Below, in pieces: positions 46,726 through 55,898 of a stretch of 64,000 bases of DNA. The number at the start of each line of letters is the position of its first letter. Within the stretch, counting starts at the first letter, position 1. Made by a program: the position numbers and the translations under genes. Origin of the DNA: Roseivirga sp. (lineage in GTDB: Bacteria; Bacteroidota; Bacteroidia; Cytophagales; Cyclobacteriaceae); contig JAAWWF010000001.1 in NCBI GenBank assembly GCA_021404565.1, forward strand, positions 124,001 to 188,000, written 5' to 3'. Below the pieces are notes generated by a model. That model was not told where the DNA came from. It was given only the letters and a program-made list of their open reading frames with translations, and did not search any database.

Positions 46726-48891
46726 CTAAGCCAGTTCAGCCATATCAAGCGGGGTTTTTCTTATGCGTTTTCCTGTAGCTGCAAAGATAGCATTCATAAG
46801 AGCAGGTGTGAATGGGGGCACTCCTGGCTCCCCTACTCCTACCGCTGGATCGGTGTTGGGTACTATGTGAACTTCTATCTCCGGGGTTTCATTCATTCGC
46901 AGCATTTTGTAGTCGTGAAAGTTACTTTGTTGAACCCGACCATCTTTGAAATCCATACCTCCGTAGAGGACTGATGTAAGCGCCCAAATGATAGCTCCCT
47001 CAATTTGCCCCTTAACCAAATGGGGATTAACGGCTGTACCACAATAGAGTACTGCTGTAACCTTATCAACCCTGAGCTTACCTCTTCTTACGTTCACCTC
47101 TACGACTTGAGCACAAAAGCTTCTACTAAAGCGGTACACAGCCAGTCCCTGACCTGAATTTCTTGACATTCTTTTACCCCAATCAGCTTTTTTGGCAGCA
47201 AGTTCCAATACCTGACGTGTCTTCTTAATAGCATCTACAGAATAGGGCTGGTTGTAGTGCTTCTGAGCATCTTCTCCCAATTCAATCTCACGACCGAGCA
47301 TTTCCAGCCTGAAAGCGAGTGGATCTTTTCCGAGCTTATGTGCTATTTCATCCATCATTCCCTCGGATGCAAATGCTGCCCGATGCGCACCGACACTACG
47401 CCAGGCCCCTGGTGTAAGGGGAGAATCGATGATATGTTGTTCACCCAGCTTGTTGGGAACGACATACGGAAACCATGGTTCGGGCGACCAACTCTTTGTA
47501 GACACGACATTGGTATGCCAGGCAGTGACCTGACCGTCTTTGAGTGCTACACTATGATTGTCATGCTGAAAGGCGCTGTTATAGTCGCAACGAATATCAT
47601 CTTCACGAGTCCAGGTAAGTTTCACCGGTGCATTCAGCTTTGATGCAAGGAATGCTACCTCAGTAACGTGTTCGGGGTAAAATTTACGACCAAAGCTCCC
47701 ACCTGCCGGAAGTATATGGATGGTCTGGTTTTCAACCGGAACATTGACGTATTTGGTGATTTGCTCACTAGCCCAGTTGGGGTTTTGCATGGTAGACCAA
47801 ACTTCCAGATGACCGTCTTTGAATTCTGCAATTCCATTCATAGGCTCCATACAGGCATGGGCATGATATGGGTTTTCATAAGTAGCTGTAAGCACCTCAT
47901 CTGCTTCAGAGATAGCTTTTTCCACATCCCCAAAGTTGCCGTAATAGTCATTGGACTTTTCCCCAGACACGCTCGCCAGAGCACGCATCTTCTTGGTTAA
48001 TGATGCGTTATTTGCACTACCATTCAGACCGGGCTCCCATTCAACTTTCAGGGCTTTTCTGCCCTGCATGGCAGCCCAGGTATTTTGGGCAATTATGGCA
48101 ACTCCATCTCTCACAATAAAGTCATCATCTTCATAAATCTCAGGTACTCTGATAACATCAATTACTCCCTTCACCTGACGACAAGCGGTCTCATCATAGG
48201 TTTTGACCTTACCACGATAGACAGGACAGCGCTCAATACTGGCATACACCATTCCCGGACGCTTAAGATCCAACGCAAAGTGCTTTTCTCCCCTGACGAT
48301 TTTAGGAGTGATCCTGTTTTGAACCCCATGGCCGATTAACTTAAATTCTTTGAGGTCTTTGAGCTTGATTTCATCAGTATCGGGAATTTCAACTTTTGGA
48401 GCTATAGAAACCAGATCTCCAAAATTAACCTTAGCATTTGTGGACGGATTCTTAACAAATCCATTCTCTGTATATAAGCCATCTCTGGACACACCCCAGT
48501 GTCTGGCTGCCGACCGGATCAAAATCTCTCTTGTACTGGCCGCCATCTGACGTAACGGGTGCCACATAGAACTCAGACCACTGCTACCCCCGGTAGTCCC
48601 CTGAAATCTCTTATATTTTTCATCATGAAGGGCCTGCACTACCTTAAAGGTATCCCAGTTTGCACCCAACTCATCACAGAAAATCATGGGCACTCCAGTA
48701 CCCGTCCCCTGCCCCATTTCATGTTTGGTAAGCATAAAAGTAATCGAGCCATCAGCATGGATTTCTGTGAGCACATTCGCAACAAAGCTCTCCTTGTCTA
48801 AAACACCCTTAGCCACAGCAGGCACAGTCATAGCAATGGCCAGACCTCCGGTAGCGGTGGTGCTTAACCGGATAAAATTCCTCCTGTTCAT
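46726..48891 (-). CDS. Molybdopterin-binding hydroxylase subunit, IorB-like
   Basis: 721 residues. A Tat-type leader (NRRNFIRLSTTATGGLAIAM) is followed by xanthine-dehydrogenase-family large-subunit motifs (MGQGTGTGVPMIFCDELGAN, GGSFGRKFYPEHVTEVAFLA, GVGEPGVPPFTPALMNAIFA). It belongs to the isoquinoline 1-oxidoreductase beta-type proteins, which bind a molybdenum cofactor and act in the periplasm. The iron-sulfur subunit gene ends three bases upstream, so both are co-transcribed. Substrate cannot be inferred. Confidence 0.88.
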   Translation of the reverse strand: MNRRNFIRLSTTATGGLAIAMTVPAVAKGVLDKESFVANVLTEIHADGSITFMLTKHEMGQGTGTGVPMIFCDELGANWDTFKVVQALHDEKYKRFQGTTGGSSGLSSMWHPLRQMAASTREILIRSAARHWGVSRDGLYTENGFVKNPSTNAKVNFGDLVSIAPKVEIPDTDEIKLKDLKEFKLIGHGVQNRITPKIVRGEKHFALDLKRPGMVYASIERCPVYRGKVKTYDETACRQVKGVIDVIRVPEIYEDDDFIVRDGVAIIAQNTWAAMQGRKALKVEWEPGLNGSANNASLTKKMRALASVSGEKSNDYYGNFGDVEKAISEADEVLTATYENPYHAHACMEPMNGIAEFKDGHLEVWSTMQNPNWASEQITKYVNVPVENQTIHILPAGGSFGRKFYPEHVTEVAFLASKLNAPVKLTWTREDDIRCDYNSAFQHDNHSVALKDGQVTAWHTNVVSTKSWSPEPWFPYVVPNKLGEQHIIDSPLTPGAWRSVGAHRAAFASEGMMDEIAHKLGKDPLAFRLEMLGREIELGEDAQKHYNQPYSVDAIKKTRQVLELAAKKADWGKRMSRNSGQGLAVYRFSRSFCAQVVEVNVRRGKLRVDKVTAVLYCGTAVNPHLVKGQIEGAIIWALTSVLYGGMDFKDGRVQQSNFHDYKMLRMNETPEIEVHIVPNTDPAVGVGEPGVPPFTPALMNAIFAATGKRIRKTPLDMAELA

Positions 48892-48893
48892 AA

Positions 48894-49346
48894 CTAAGAT
48901 TTAATGGCCCTTTTGATGGCTTTCTTAATTCTTGAATAAGTACCACATCGACAAATATTACCACTCATGGCTGACTCAATCTCCTCATCAGATGGATTGC
49001 TGTTTCGGGTTAGCAGAGAGGTCGCATTCATGATCTGACCAGACTGGCAATAACCACACTGAGGCACATCTTCTTCTACCCAGGCTTGCTGTACATCCGT
49101 AAGAGTATCGTCCTTGGCCAGGCCTTCAATCGTAGTTATTTCCTTACCACTAAGACTCCCAACTGGTAATGAACAGGATCGCACGGCTGTTCCATCTAAC
49201 AAAACAGTACAAGCGCCACATTGTGCTATGCCGCAGCCATACTTGGTTCCGGTAAGATCAAGGGAGTCTCTGAGCACCCAGAGCAAGGGGGTTTGCGGAT
49301 CGTCTTCTACTTGTTTGTTTTGGCCGTTGACTTTTATAGATATCAT
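48894..49346 (-). CDS. (2Fe-2S) subunit of the molybdenum hydroxylase, IorA-like
   Basis: 150 residues. All eight cysteines of the two clusters are present: C38, C43, C46 and C58 in the plant-type fold, and C97, C100, C132 and C134 in the all-helical domain ([23 protein letters not shown]). It passes electrons from the molybdenum subunit encoded next to it. Confidence 0.92.
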   Translation of the reverse strand: MISIKVNGQNKQVEDDPQTPLLWVLRDSLDLTGTKYGCGIAQCGACTVLLDGTAVRSCSLPVGSLSGKEITTIEGLAKDDTLTDVQQAWVEEDVPQCGYCQSGQIMNATSLLTRNSNPSDEEIESAMSGNICRCGTYSRIKKAIKRAIKS

Positions 49347-49638
49347 GCAAAGTGAGTTTGATTGAAAAAGTTAATAATGCCTACGCGGTGACTGATGCAT
49401 GTTTACATGAATCGGTTCCTGAATCATAATTCTGTTATTAATAATAGCTTGAGGAGCCGGAAACAGGCAACTATAAAGGCATCATTCGTAACCTGACGTT
49501 ACAGATCGGCTTTCTCCTTAACCTACTCACTGAAGTCGGGAAACTTTGATTCTGAACAAATTTTCACCAAATTCAGATATCGACTTTCCTCGATTTGCAG
49601 TCCTATGCAGATTTTTTCTTCATTCAACCTGTATAAAT
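49347..49638. promoter_or_regulatory. Divergent spacer upstream of iorA-like and Kelch lipoprotein genes
   Basis: 292 bp carrying promoters of both neighbours. The only structure seen is GTAAC-N5-GTTAC at 49488-49502, a possible small operator. No TAnnTTTG element was recognised. Confidence 0.25.
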
Positions 49639-51495
49639 ATGTACAAGAAGTTTTTCTACCCAATCTTCATTGTTGCCATTCTATTCTTCCACTCCTGTGG
49701 TAGTGATGATGACCCGGTTACTATAACAATCGACAACCCCAATGTCACTATCGATTTTGATGAGAACCCTTCAAGGGATCAGGTCATAACGATCATCAAC
49801 GCTAGTACCAATAAGGGTTTTCTTACCTACCAGGTAGCGAGCGAGACTCCTTCAAGTGGAGCGACAGCCATCAACATCCGTACCGGAGAGCTGACGGTAG
49901 CTGATGTTTCAGAATTTGATTTTGAGAAATACGCAACTCCCGTACTGACGATTACTGTACGGGTATCAAATGGAGATGTGAGCGAGACAGCGACAGTCAC
50001 CATCAACCTACAAGACTTAGCGGATGAGGTCACAATGGGTAATGAGACAGTTACCATGGACGAAAACCCAAGCAATGGCCAGGCGGTCGTGACCATGAGC
50101 GCTACGGTAGACACCGGTTCCCCCAGGTTCAGCATTACCTCCCAAAGCCCTGCGCGCACATTCTCAATTGATGCCAACAGCGGTGAAATAACGATAGCTG
50201 ATTTTACAATATTAGACTTTGAAACCAACCCCACGCTTACCATTGAAGTAAGGGCCAGCAATGGTCCGGGCTCAGATGACGCCACCGTGACGGTTACTCT
50301 TAACAACCTCCTGGAAACCCTTAGTACACAAAATGAGACCGTCAGCTTAGATGAAAACCCTGCCGCTGATATGGAAATTGTTACAGTAACCGGAACGACA
50401 GACCTTGGTTCTGCGAGTTTTAGCCTTCAGAGTGAAAGCGTTTCAGGGGCATTTGCCATTAACACAACAACTGGTGTGCTCACTGTGGCAGACGCAAGCA
50501 AATTTGATTACGAAACCAATCCTACCTTAACAGCCAACATCAGCGTAACCAATAGCCCACTGGAAGAGACAGCAGTAGTCACCGTCAACCTCAATGATTT
50601 ATTGGAACTCAGCTGGACTGAAGCTACCAGCAATGTAGCTTTTGGAGGAGTTTATGGTCATGAAATCGTCAACCTGAACGGCACATTGTATTCCATCGGG
50701 GGTATCAGGGGTACTACACGCATCAACGAGGTTTGGTCCAGCACGGATGGCACCACCTGGACTCAGGTGAATACTGGAAACAATATCTTTTCGCCCAGAA
50801 ATGGTTTCCAGGCCGTGGTGTTCAATAATAAAATCTGGGTGATTGGCGGATTTATTGATGGTGGTCGATCCAACCAGATTTGGTCATCTGCTGATGGCGC
50901 CACCTGGACCGAAACCAATACTACAAGTATTTTCACCCCCCGCTCGGATCATGCAGCAGTAGTATTTAACAACAAAATATGGGTAGTGGGCGGTAGTGAC
51001 GGAGTCCCAAAAAATGAAGTCTGGAGCAGTACCGATGGCGCTACCTGGACCCAGGAAACTACCAGCGGCAATATTTTCTCCGGCCGACTAGGTCATACGC
51101 TGACCGTTTTCAATGGCACAATGACACTTATTGGCGGAGCTGATCTGGATAACCAACAGCTGCTGAGACAACGAAATGACATATGGACAAGCACAGATGG
51201 CATCAACTGGACTGAGGTCTCTGTAACCGGTAATCTCTTTCTGGAACGGTGGATTCACGGAGCCATCGTACACAATAACCTGCTATGGGTGATTGGAGGG
51301 GATGATGATACCGGCAACCGCTTTAACGATGTATGGACCACAGCTGACGGAGGTGCAACCTGGACCCAGCAAACCAGCAACCCCATATTTGCCCCGAGGG
51401 ATCAAATGGCACTGTTTGTCCTGAACAATAAGCTTTGGGTAAGTGGAGGAAGTAACAACAATGGCATTCTGACTGACATCTGGGTTACCAACTAG
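49639..51495 (+). CDS. Cadherin/Kelch-repeat lipoprotein
   Basis: 618 residues. The frame extends upstream to 49546, but the ATG at 49639 gives a lipoprotein signal with lipobox FFHSC (KKFFYPIFIVAILFFHSCG). Three cadherin-like units (DENPSNGQAVVTMSA, LDENPAADMEIVTVTG) fill roughly residues 30-310. Six Kelch-like repeats follow (FNNKIWVIGGFIDGGRSNQIWSSADG and similar), a probable six-bladed propeller. Likely surface- or periplasm-facing. A bidirectional terminator follows. Confidence 0.82.
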   Translation: MYKKFFYPIFIVAILFFHSCGSDDDPVTITIDNPNVTIDFDENPSRDQVITIINASTNKGFLTYQVASETPSSGATAINIRTGELTVADVSEFDFEKYATPVLTITVRVSNGDVSETATVTINLQDLADEVTMGNETVTMDENPSNGQAVVTMSATVDTGSPRFSITSQSPARTFSIDANSGEITIADFTILDFETNPTLTIEVRASNGPGSDDATVTVTLNNLLETLSTQNETVSLDENPAADMEIVTVTGTTDLGSASFSLQSESVSGAFAINTTTGVLTVADASKFDYETNPTLTANISVTNSPLEETAVVTVNLNDLLELSWTEATSNVAFGGVYGHEIVNLNGTLYSIGGIRGTTRINEVWSSTDGTTWTQVNTGNNIFSPRNGFQAVVFNNKIWVIGGFIDGGRSNQIWSSADGATWTETNTTSIFTPRSDHAAVVFNNKIWVVGGSDGVPKNEVWSSTDGATWTQETTSGNIFSGRLGHTLTVFNGTMTLIGGADLDNQQLLRQRNDIWTSTDGINWTEVSVTGNLFLERWIHGAIVHNNLLWVIGGDDDTGNRFNDVWTTADGGATWTQQTSNPIFAPRDQMALFVLNNKLWVSGGSNNNGILTDIWVTN

Positions 51496-51517
51496 CTGGA
51501 TATTTCTATAAAATCAT

Positions 51518-51559
51518 CAAGGCTGTTCTGGTTGATCGGGACAGCCTTGTTTCGTTTTT
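51518..51559 (+). terminator. Terminator after the Kelch lipoprotein gene, possibly bidirectional
   Basis: A 9-bp perfect stem (CAAGGCTGT at 51518-51526, ACAGCCTTG at 51541-51549) is followed by a T-rich tail on the plus strand; the minus side has a weaker ATTTTAT. It lies between convergent genes. Confidence 0.75.
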
Positions 51560-53018
51560 AAAGTCCCCAATCCCAGCTCATCTTCTCAACTGCTATAATG
51601 CCTGAGAGTGTGACTCCGGGAATCCCCTGGCCAGGGTACACCGTATCCCCAACGAGGTAGGCCTTATGCTTATCGAGCCGGGCATCCAGCATTTGCCAGG
51701 GTTTTATAGACATATATTGAGGATAACCTCCGACAAAACCCCATTTGCGGCCTGTCCACTTGGCCCAGGATTTTGGTGCAGAAGAGTGCTGGTAAGCAAT
51801 GTCTTCCTGCCTTAAAAAACCCTTTGAGATAAGCACATCAATGACAGCCTTTTCTGTCCGTTCACTGTTGATCATCTTGTTAAGTGGATCAGACACATGA
51901 GTACTGACCGACATCACCATCATTCCGGGCTTATCACTTCTTTGGTCATCTTGAGGATGACTTAGACTAATGAACAGGGAGGCAGAACCCGTCTCGACTA
52001 ATGGAGAATCGAGATGAACCTGATGATGTATCGTATCAAATTCCTTATGAGGTTTGAAACCAATACCCAACTGGAAAGCACTATTGAGCTGCTCTGATTC
52101 CATGACTTTATCTTGTAAATGCTGTTTTGACTCCTCAGACATCATCTCAAGCGTATTGTTAATAGGAATGCCCGAAATCAGGTATTCAGCTTCATATTCC
52201 TGACCTTTTACACAGGTCAATCCATACCCCTCAGCATTCCTTTCAATCTTATTTACGGATTCTCTCAACACTACCTGCCCTCCCCGGTCTTCTATGTATT
52301 TTACAAATGGTCTCACCAGGTTCAGCAATCCACCATCGAGGTAATAGTTGGGGTAATTGGTATAACAAAGGGCGGTTGCTCCAAATAGCGCGTTTACCTC
52401 TGACATATGATTTTGAGCCGTGATGAGTAGCTGCTCATTGACGAAAGCTACAAAGGCTTCGTTATCCAAAAGTCCGTGTTTTTCCAGTAATTTTTCGGTG
52501 CTGATAAAAGCATAAGGCAAATTTCTGATCTGATCCAATGACACATTCTTAAGCGAATACCACAAATCACCTGGTTTACCTGGTGGAAATGCCGTTTGCT
52601 TCAGTGAGGTTTTCCATACGAACTGACTGATCTTGTAGGCCTCCTTCCAGAAAACGCGCTGCCCTTTTGCTCCAAACACTTTTTCTGCCTCGGCAATCCA
52701 TTCATTCAGGTTTTCATATCGATTGATAGTAGCACCATCCGCCAGATGTACCTGCATAGGCAGTGAAAGACGTCTCACAGGTAGCTCGATACCAGTTTTG
52801 TCCAGAACATGCTGCAAAGGCATATGATCACCCAATCCTACCAATGTTGTAGCTCCGGCCTCGAAAACAAAGCCTTTTCTCCGGTAAGAGCTGGTGCAGC
52901 CTCCGGGTTGCCAGTTCTGCTCAAGCACAGTCACTCGCAGTCCTTTTTCCGCCAGCAGAGCACCTGCAGACAGGCCTCCCATACCGCTTCCCACGATCAA
53001 AACATCAGATCTATTCAC
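51558..53018 (-). CDS. FAD-dependent CrtI-like oxidoreductase
   Basis: 486 residues from a GTG at 53018, chosen because the FAD-binding motif (VLIVGSGMGGLSAGALLAE) then begins near residue 5; the frame runs to 53108 but the extra residues look non-conserved. The GG motif (GGCTSSYRRKGFVFEAGATTLVG) and a C-terminal GDTVYPGQGIPGVTLSGIIA mark the phytoene-desaturase/all-trans-retinol-saturase superfamily. The substrate, carotenoid-like or otherwise, is not evident. Neighbours do not help. Confidence 0.8.
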   Translation of the reverse strand: MNRSDVLIVGSGMGGLSAGALLAEKGLRVTVLEQNWQPGGCTSSYRRKGFVFEAGATTLVGLGDHMPLQHVLDKTGIELPVRRLSLPMQVHLADGATINRYENLNEWIAEAEKVFGAKGQRVFWKEAYKISQFVWKTSLKQTAFPPGKPGDLWYSLKNVSLDQIRNLPYAFISTEKLLEKHGLLDNEAFVAFVNEQLLITAQNHMSEVNALFGATALCYTNYPNYYLDGGLLNLVRPFVKYIEDRGGQVVLRESVNKIERNAEGYGLTCVKGQEYEAEYLISGIPINNTLEMMSEESKQHLQDKVMESEQLNSAFQLGIGFKPHKEFDTIHHQVHLDSPLVETGSASLFISLSHPQDDQRSDKPGMMVMSVSTHVSDPLNKMINSERTEKAVIDVLISKGFLRQEDIAYQHSSAPKSWAKWTGRKWGFVGGYPQYMSIKPWQMLDARLDKHKAYLVGDTVYPGQGIPGVTLSGIIAVEKMSWDWGL

Positions 53019-53160
53019 AATAATTTGTCTGATGCAGGCTACTCCATCAGCATTTTTTTTGAATAGTTGAACAAAACTGACGTACCTTATGTTCGATACA
53101 TGTTGCAAAGAATTAAGTAGTAAACATACTTTTTACTCAATCTTGAACATTAGCAAGTAA

Positions 53161-53568
53161 ATGAAAGTAGCAGTTTTCCGAAAAGAACACTTTAATGCTG
53201 CTCATCGACTTCATAACCCGGATTGGTCAGAGGAAAAGAACACAGCCGTTTTTGGTAAGTGTAATAATCCGTCTTTCCATGGGCACAACTACGAGTTGAT
53301 TGTGAAGGTAATTGGTGAGCCAGATCCTGAAACGGGATATGTGTGTGATATGAAAATACTGAGCGATCTTATCAAAGAGCACGTAAGCGACCGATTTGAT
53401 CACAAAAACCTGAACCTGGATGTTCCGGAGTTCCAATCGCTCAACCCTACGGCAGAAAACATTGCGGTGGTGATTTACAATATCCTGCGAGACAAAGTGG
53501 ACGCAAAACTGGAATTAAAAATCAGACTTTATGAGACAGAACGAAACTTTGTTGAGTACCCAGCTTAA
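53161..53568 (+). CDS. 6-pyruvoyl-tetrahydropterin synthase-like protein
   Basis: 135 residues. Zinc ligands H15, H40 and H42 and the motif FGKCNNPSFHGHNY with Cys34 are present; DHKNLNLDVPEF and ETERNF follow. The KCNNPxxHGHNY form is nearer the animal PTPS enzymes than E. coli QueD (KCGRLHGHSF). PTPS makes 6-pyruvoyl-tetrahydropterin from dihydroneopterin triphosphate; QueD makes carboxy-tetrahydropterin for queuosine. It overlaps the folE gene by 38 bp, so the two are co-translated. Confidence 0.82.
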   Translation: MKVAVFRKEHFNAAHRLHNPDWSEEKNTAVFGKCNNPSFHGHNYELIVKVIGEPDPETGYVCDMKILSDLIKEHVSDRFDHKNLNLDVPEFQSLNPTAENIAVVIYNILRDKVDAKLELKIRLYETERNFVEYPA

Positions 53569-54223
53569 CAATTATACGATAGAGGAGATTGGAGATGAGC
53601 ACATAGGTACTTCCTATGATACTCCCATGAAAGCGGATGCCTTTGACATGGACGATGAGCTGAAAATGAAGCTGATCGAAGATAAGTTCAAAGACATTAT
53701 GGAGATCATGGGACTTGACCTGAATGACGATAGTCTGAGCGGAACCCCCAGAAGGGTGGCGAAGATGTATATCAAGGAAATCTTCAGTGGTCTCAATCCT
53801 GCCAACAAGCCGAAAGTGGCGCTGTTCGACAATAAGTATCAGTACAATGAAATGCTGGTGGAAAAAGACATCACCTTCTATTCCAACTGTGAGCATCACT
53901 TTGTACCGATCATTGGCCGGGCACATGTGGCCTACTTTTCAAGCGGCAAGGTGATCGGTCTTTCAAAGATCAATCGACTTGTAAATTATTTCGCTAAGCG
54001 TCCGCAGGTACAGGAGCGACTGACGGTTCAGATTGCCAATGACCTGAAAGCCATGTTGGAAACAGAAGATGTAGCGGTGGTCATAGATGCAGAACACCTC
54101 TGCGTTTCCTCCCGCGGCATTCAGGATGTAAACAGCAGCACGGTGACAGCACAGTTTCACGGTAAGTTCAAGGAGGAAGGTACCAAAAACGAGTTTCTGA
54201 GCTATATCCAAACTAAAGCATAA
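53531..54223 (+). CDS. folE: GTP cyclohydrolase I
   Basis: 230 residues. Zinc ligands C120, H123 and C191 sit in SNCEHHFVPI and HLCVSSRG; the core motifs GLSKINRLVNYFAKRPQVQERL and SSTVTAQFHG are intact. It turns GTP into dihydroneopterin triphosphate, the first step of folate, queuosine and biopterin synthesis. The start overlaps the PTPS-like gene. Confidence 0.93.
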   Translation: MRQNETLLSTQLNNYTIEEIGDEHIGTSYDTPMKADAFDMDDELKMKLIEDKFKDIMEIMGLDLNDDSLSGTPRRVAKMYIKEIFSGLNPANKPKVALFDNKYQYNEMLVEKDITFYSNCEHHFVPIIGRAHVAYFSSGKVIGLSKINRLVNYFAKRPQVQERLTVQIANDLKAMLETEDVAVVIDAEHLCVSSRGIQDVNSSTVTAQFHGKFKEEGTKNEFLSYIQTKA

Positions 54224-54230
54224 CAGAGTC

Positions 54231-54935
54231 ATGAGCTTATCCGACAAGAATATCCTGATAGTCGGGGGCAGCTCAGGCATTGGCAAAAACCTTGCAGAAT
54301 CGGCCCTGGCCGAGGGGGCAAATGTTACAATTGCCTCTCGCAGCAACCCTGATCTCGCGGGTGTCACCTATATCTCTTTAGATGTGACCCAAATGGAAGA
54401 GACCATTGAGGACCTGCCGGATGAACTGCATGGCATAGTCTACGCCCCGGGTACCGTTAATCTAAAACCTTTCCATCGATTGCCTATTGACACCTTCCAA
54501 CAAGATCTGGAAATCAATGTTTTAGGAGCTATCAAAGTACTTAAAGCGGGCTTTGAATCGCTGAAAGCGGCAAAAGGAGCCTCTGTAGTATTATTCAGCA
54601 CGGTAGCCGCGAAGCTGGGGATGAACTTCCACAGCTCGATTGCCACCTCGAAAGGCGCCATTGAGGGATTGGGTAAATCACTGGCAGCCGAATGGGCTAT
54701 TCATGGAATCAGGGTTAACATACTAGCCCCCTCTCTTACAGATACCCCACTGGTCCACCGCATCATCGCTACCCCTGAAAAGCAGGAAGTTTCCAACAAA
54801 AGACATCCGCTAGGACGTTTTGGCAAACCGGAAGACCTTACCCATATGGCCAGATTACTATTGTCTGATGAAGGTAGCTGGATCACTGGTCAGGTAATAG
54901 GTATTGATGGTGGTGTTGGCTCCCTCAAGCCTTAG
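54231..54935 (+). CDS. SDR-family protein lacking the catalytic tyrosine
   Basis: 234 residues, 7 bp after folE. The Rossmann motif GGSSGIG is intact. At the active site the usual YxxxK is replaced: the Lys is present in ATSK, but the residue four before it is Ile (HSSIATSKGAIEG). The remaining core (GIRVNILAPSLTDTPLV, WITGQVIGIDGG) is normal. Some bacterial SDRs of this type are known without Tyr. Position after PTPS and folE suggests a reductase of pterin metabolism, a sepiapterin-reductase-like role; the missing Tyr makes that uncertain. Confidence 0.75.
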   Translation: MSLSDKNILIVGGSSGIGKNLAESALAEGANVTIASRSNPDLAGVTYISLDVTQMEETIEDLPDELHGIVYAPGTVNLKPFHRLPIDTFQQDLEINVLGAIKVLKAGFESLKAAKGASVVLFSTVAAKLGMNFHSSIATSKGAIEGLGKSLAAEWAIHGIRVNILAPSLTDTPLVHRIIATPEKQEVSNKRHPLGRFGKPEDLTHMARLLLSDEGSWITGQVIGIDGGVGSLKP

Positions 54936-55066
54936 ATCGCTCATTTTATCACGTCAGCATCACAAAAGAATCAACCTTTTCGCATAAGCGTCAGGCAGTC
55001 GACCGGAACCACAGTATCGGTTGAATTAACGCACTTCAAATCCGTTTCTCATATCAAAAAGAAATC

Positions 55067-55852
55067 ATGTATTTGAAAGCCTCAGTTATCATTTCCTTCC
55101 TAACAGGTTCAGCCATTCTTTTTTCATTTTTCCCAGGAAGCCCCAAAGAGCTTACAATTCATCAACCTGAGAATCAGAATGCCGTAGTTGTGGAGCTGTT
55201 CACCTCACAGGGCTGTAGTAGCTGCCCTTCAGCCGACAAATTGCTTAGCGAGTTTATTGATCAGTCTGGTGACCGTGATCTCCCTATTTACGGCCTGTCG
55301 TTTCATGTCGACTACTGGAACCGGTTGGGCTGGAAGGACCCTTTCAGTAACAGTGAGTTTACGGAACGGCAATATACCTATGCCTCAAAGTTTGGTAATC
55401 GCGGGGTTTACACCCCACAAATGATAGTAAATGGCAAAACCGAGTTTGTCGGATCAAGTAAAAGACAAGCCTCCAGTGCCATTCGCACCGCGCTGGCGAG
55501 CATTCCCTCGGTACAGATTGCGGTCAGTGAAATATCCAGAAGCAAAAACACTGTCAGACTCAACTACGCGGTAGACGATGTATTGAAAAATGCCATTATC
55601 AACATCGCATTGGTGGAACGCGGCATCTCTACGGATGTGACCCGAGGGGAGAATCGTGGTAGAAAGCTTGAGCACGACAATGTGGTGAGAGACTTTAAAC
55701 AGCGGACACTTTCCAATGAAGGCAAAACGTCCCTGAACCTACCTAAGGACATTGATTTAAAAAAGAGCAGCATCATAGTTTATGCACAGGATGCGGAGAG
55801 CTATAAAATACTCGGAGCTACGAAAGTCGCCATTCATTCACTAGGGGGTTAA
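55067..55852 (+). CDS. Exported DUF1223 thioredoxin-like protein
   Basis: 261 residues. A hydrophobic N-terminus (YLKASVIISFLTGSAILFSF) is followed by VVELFTSQGCSSCPSADKLL, the hallmark of the DUF1223 family, with its CxxC-like pair. Other landmarks: DYWNRLGWKDPFS, YTPQMIVNG. The fold is thioredoxin-like; the function of the family is not well known. Confidence 0.8.
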   Translation: MYLKASVIISFLTGSAILFSFFPGSPKELTIHQPENQNAVVVELFTSQGCSSCPSADKLLSEFIDQSGDRDLPIYGLSFHVDYWNRLGWKDPFSNSEFTERQYTYASKFGNRGVYTPQMIVNGKTEFVGSSKRQASSAIRTALASIPSVQIAVSEISRSKNTVRLNYAVDDVLKNAIINIALVERGISTDVTRGENRGRKLEHDNVVRDFKQRTLSNEGKTSLNLPKDIDLKKSSIIVYAQDAESYKILGATKVAIHSLGG

Positions 55853-55898
55853 TCAAATCATTTATCAACCCGAAGCTTTTGCGTAGGTTTATAAACAG

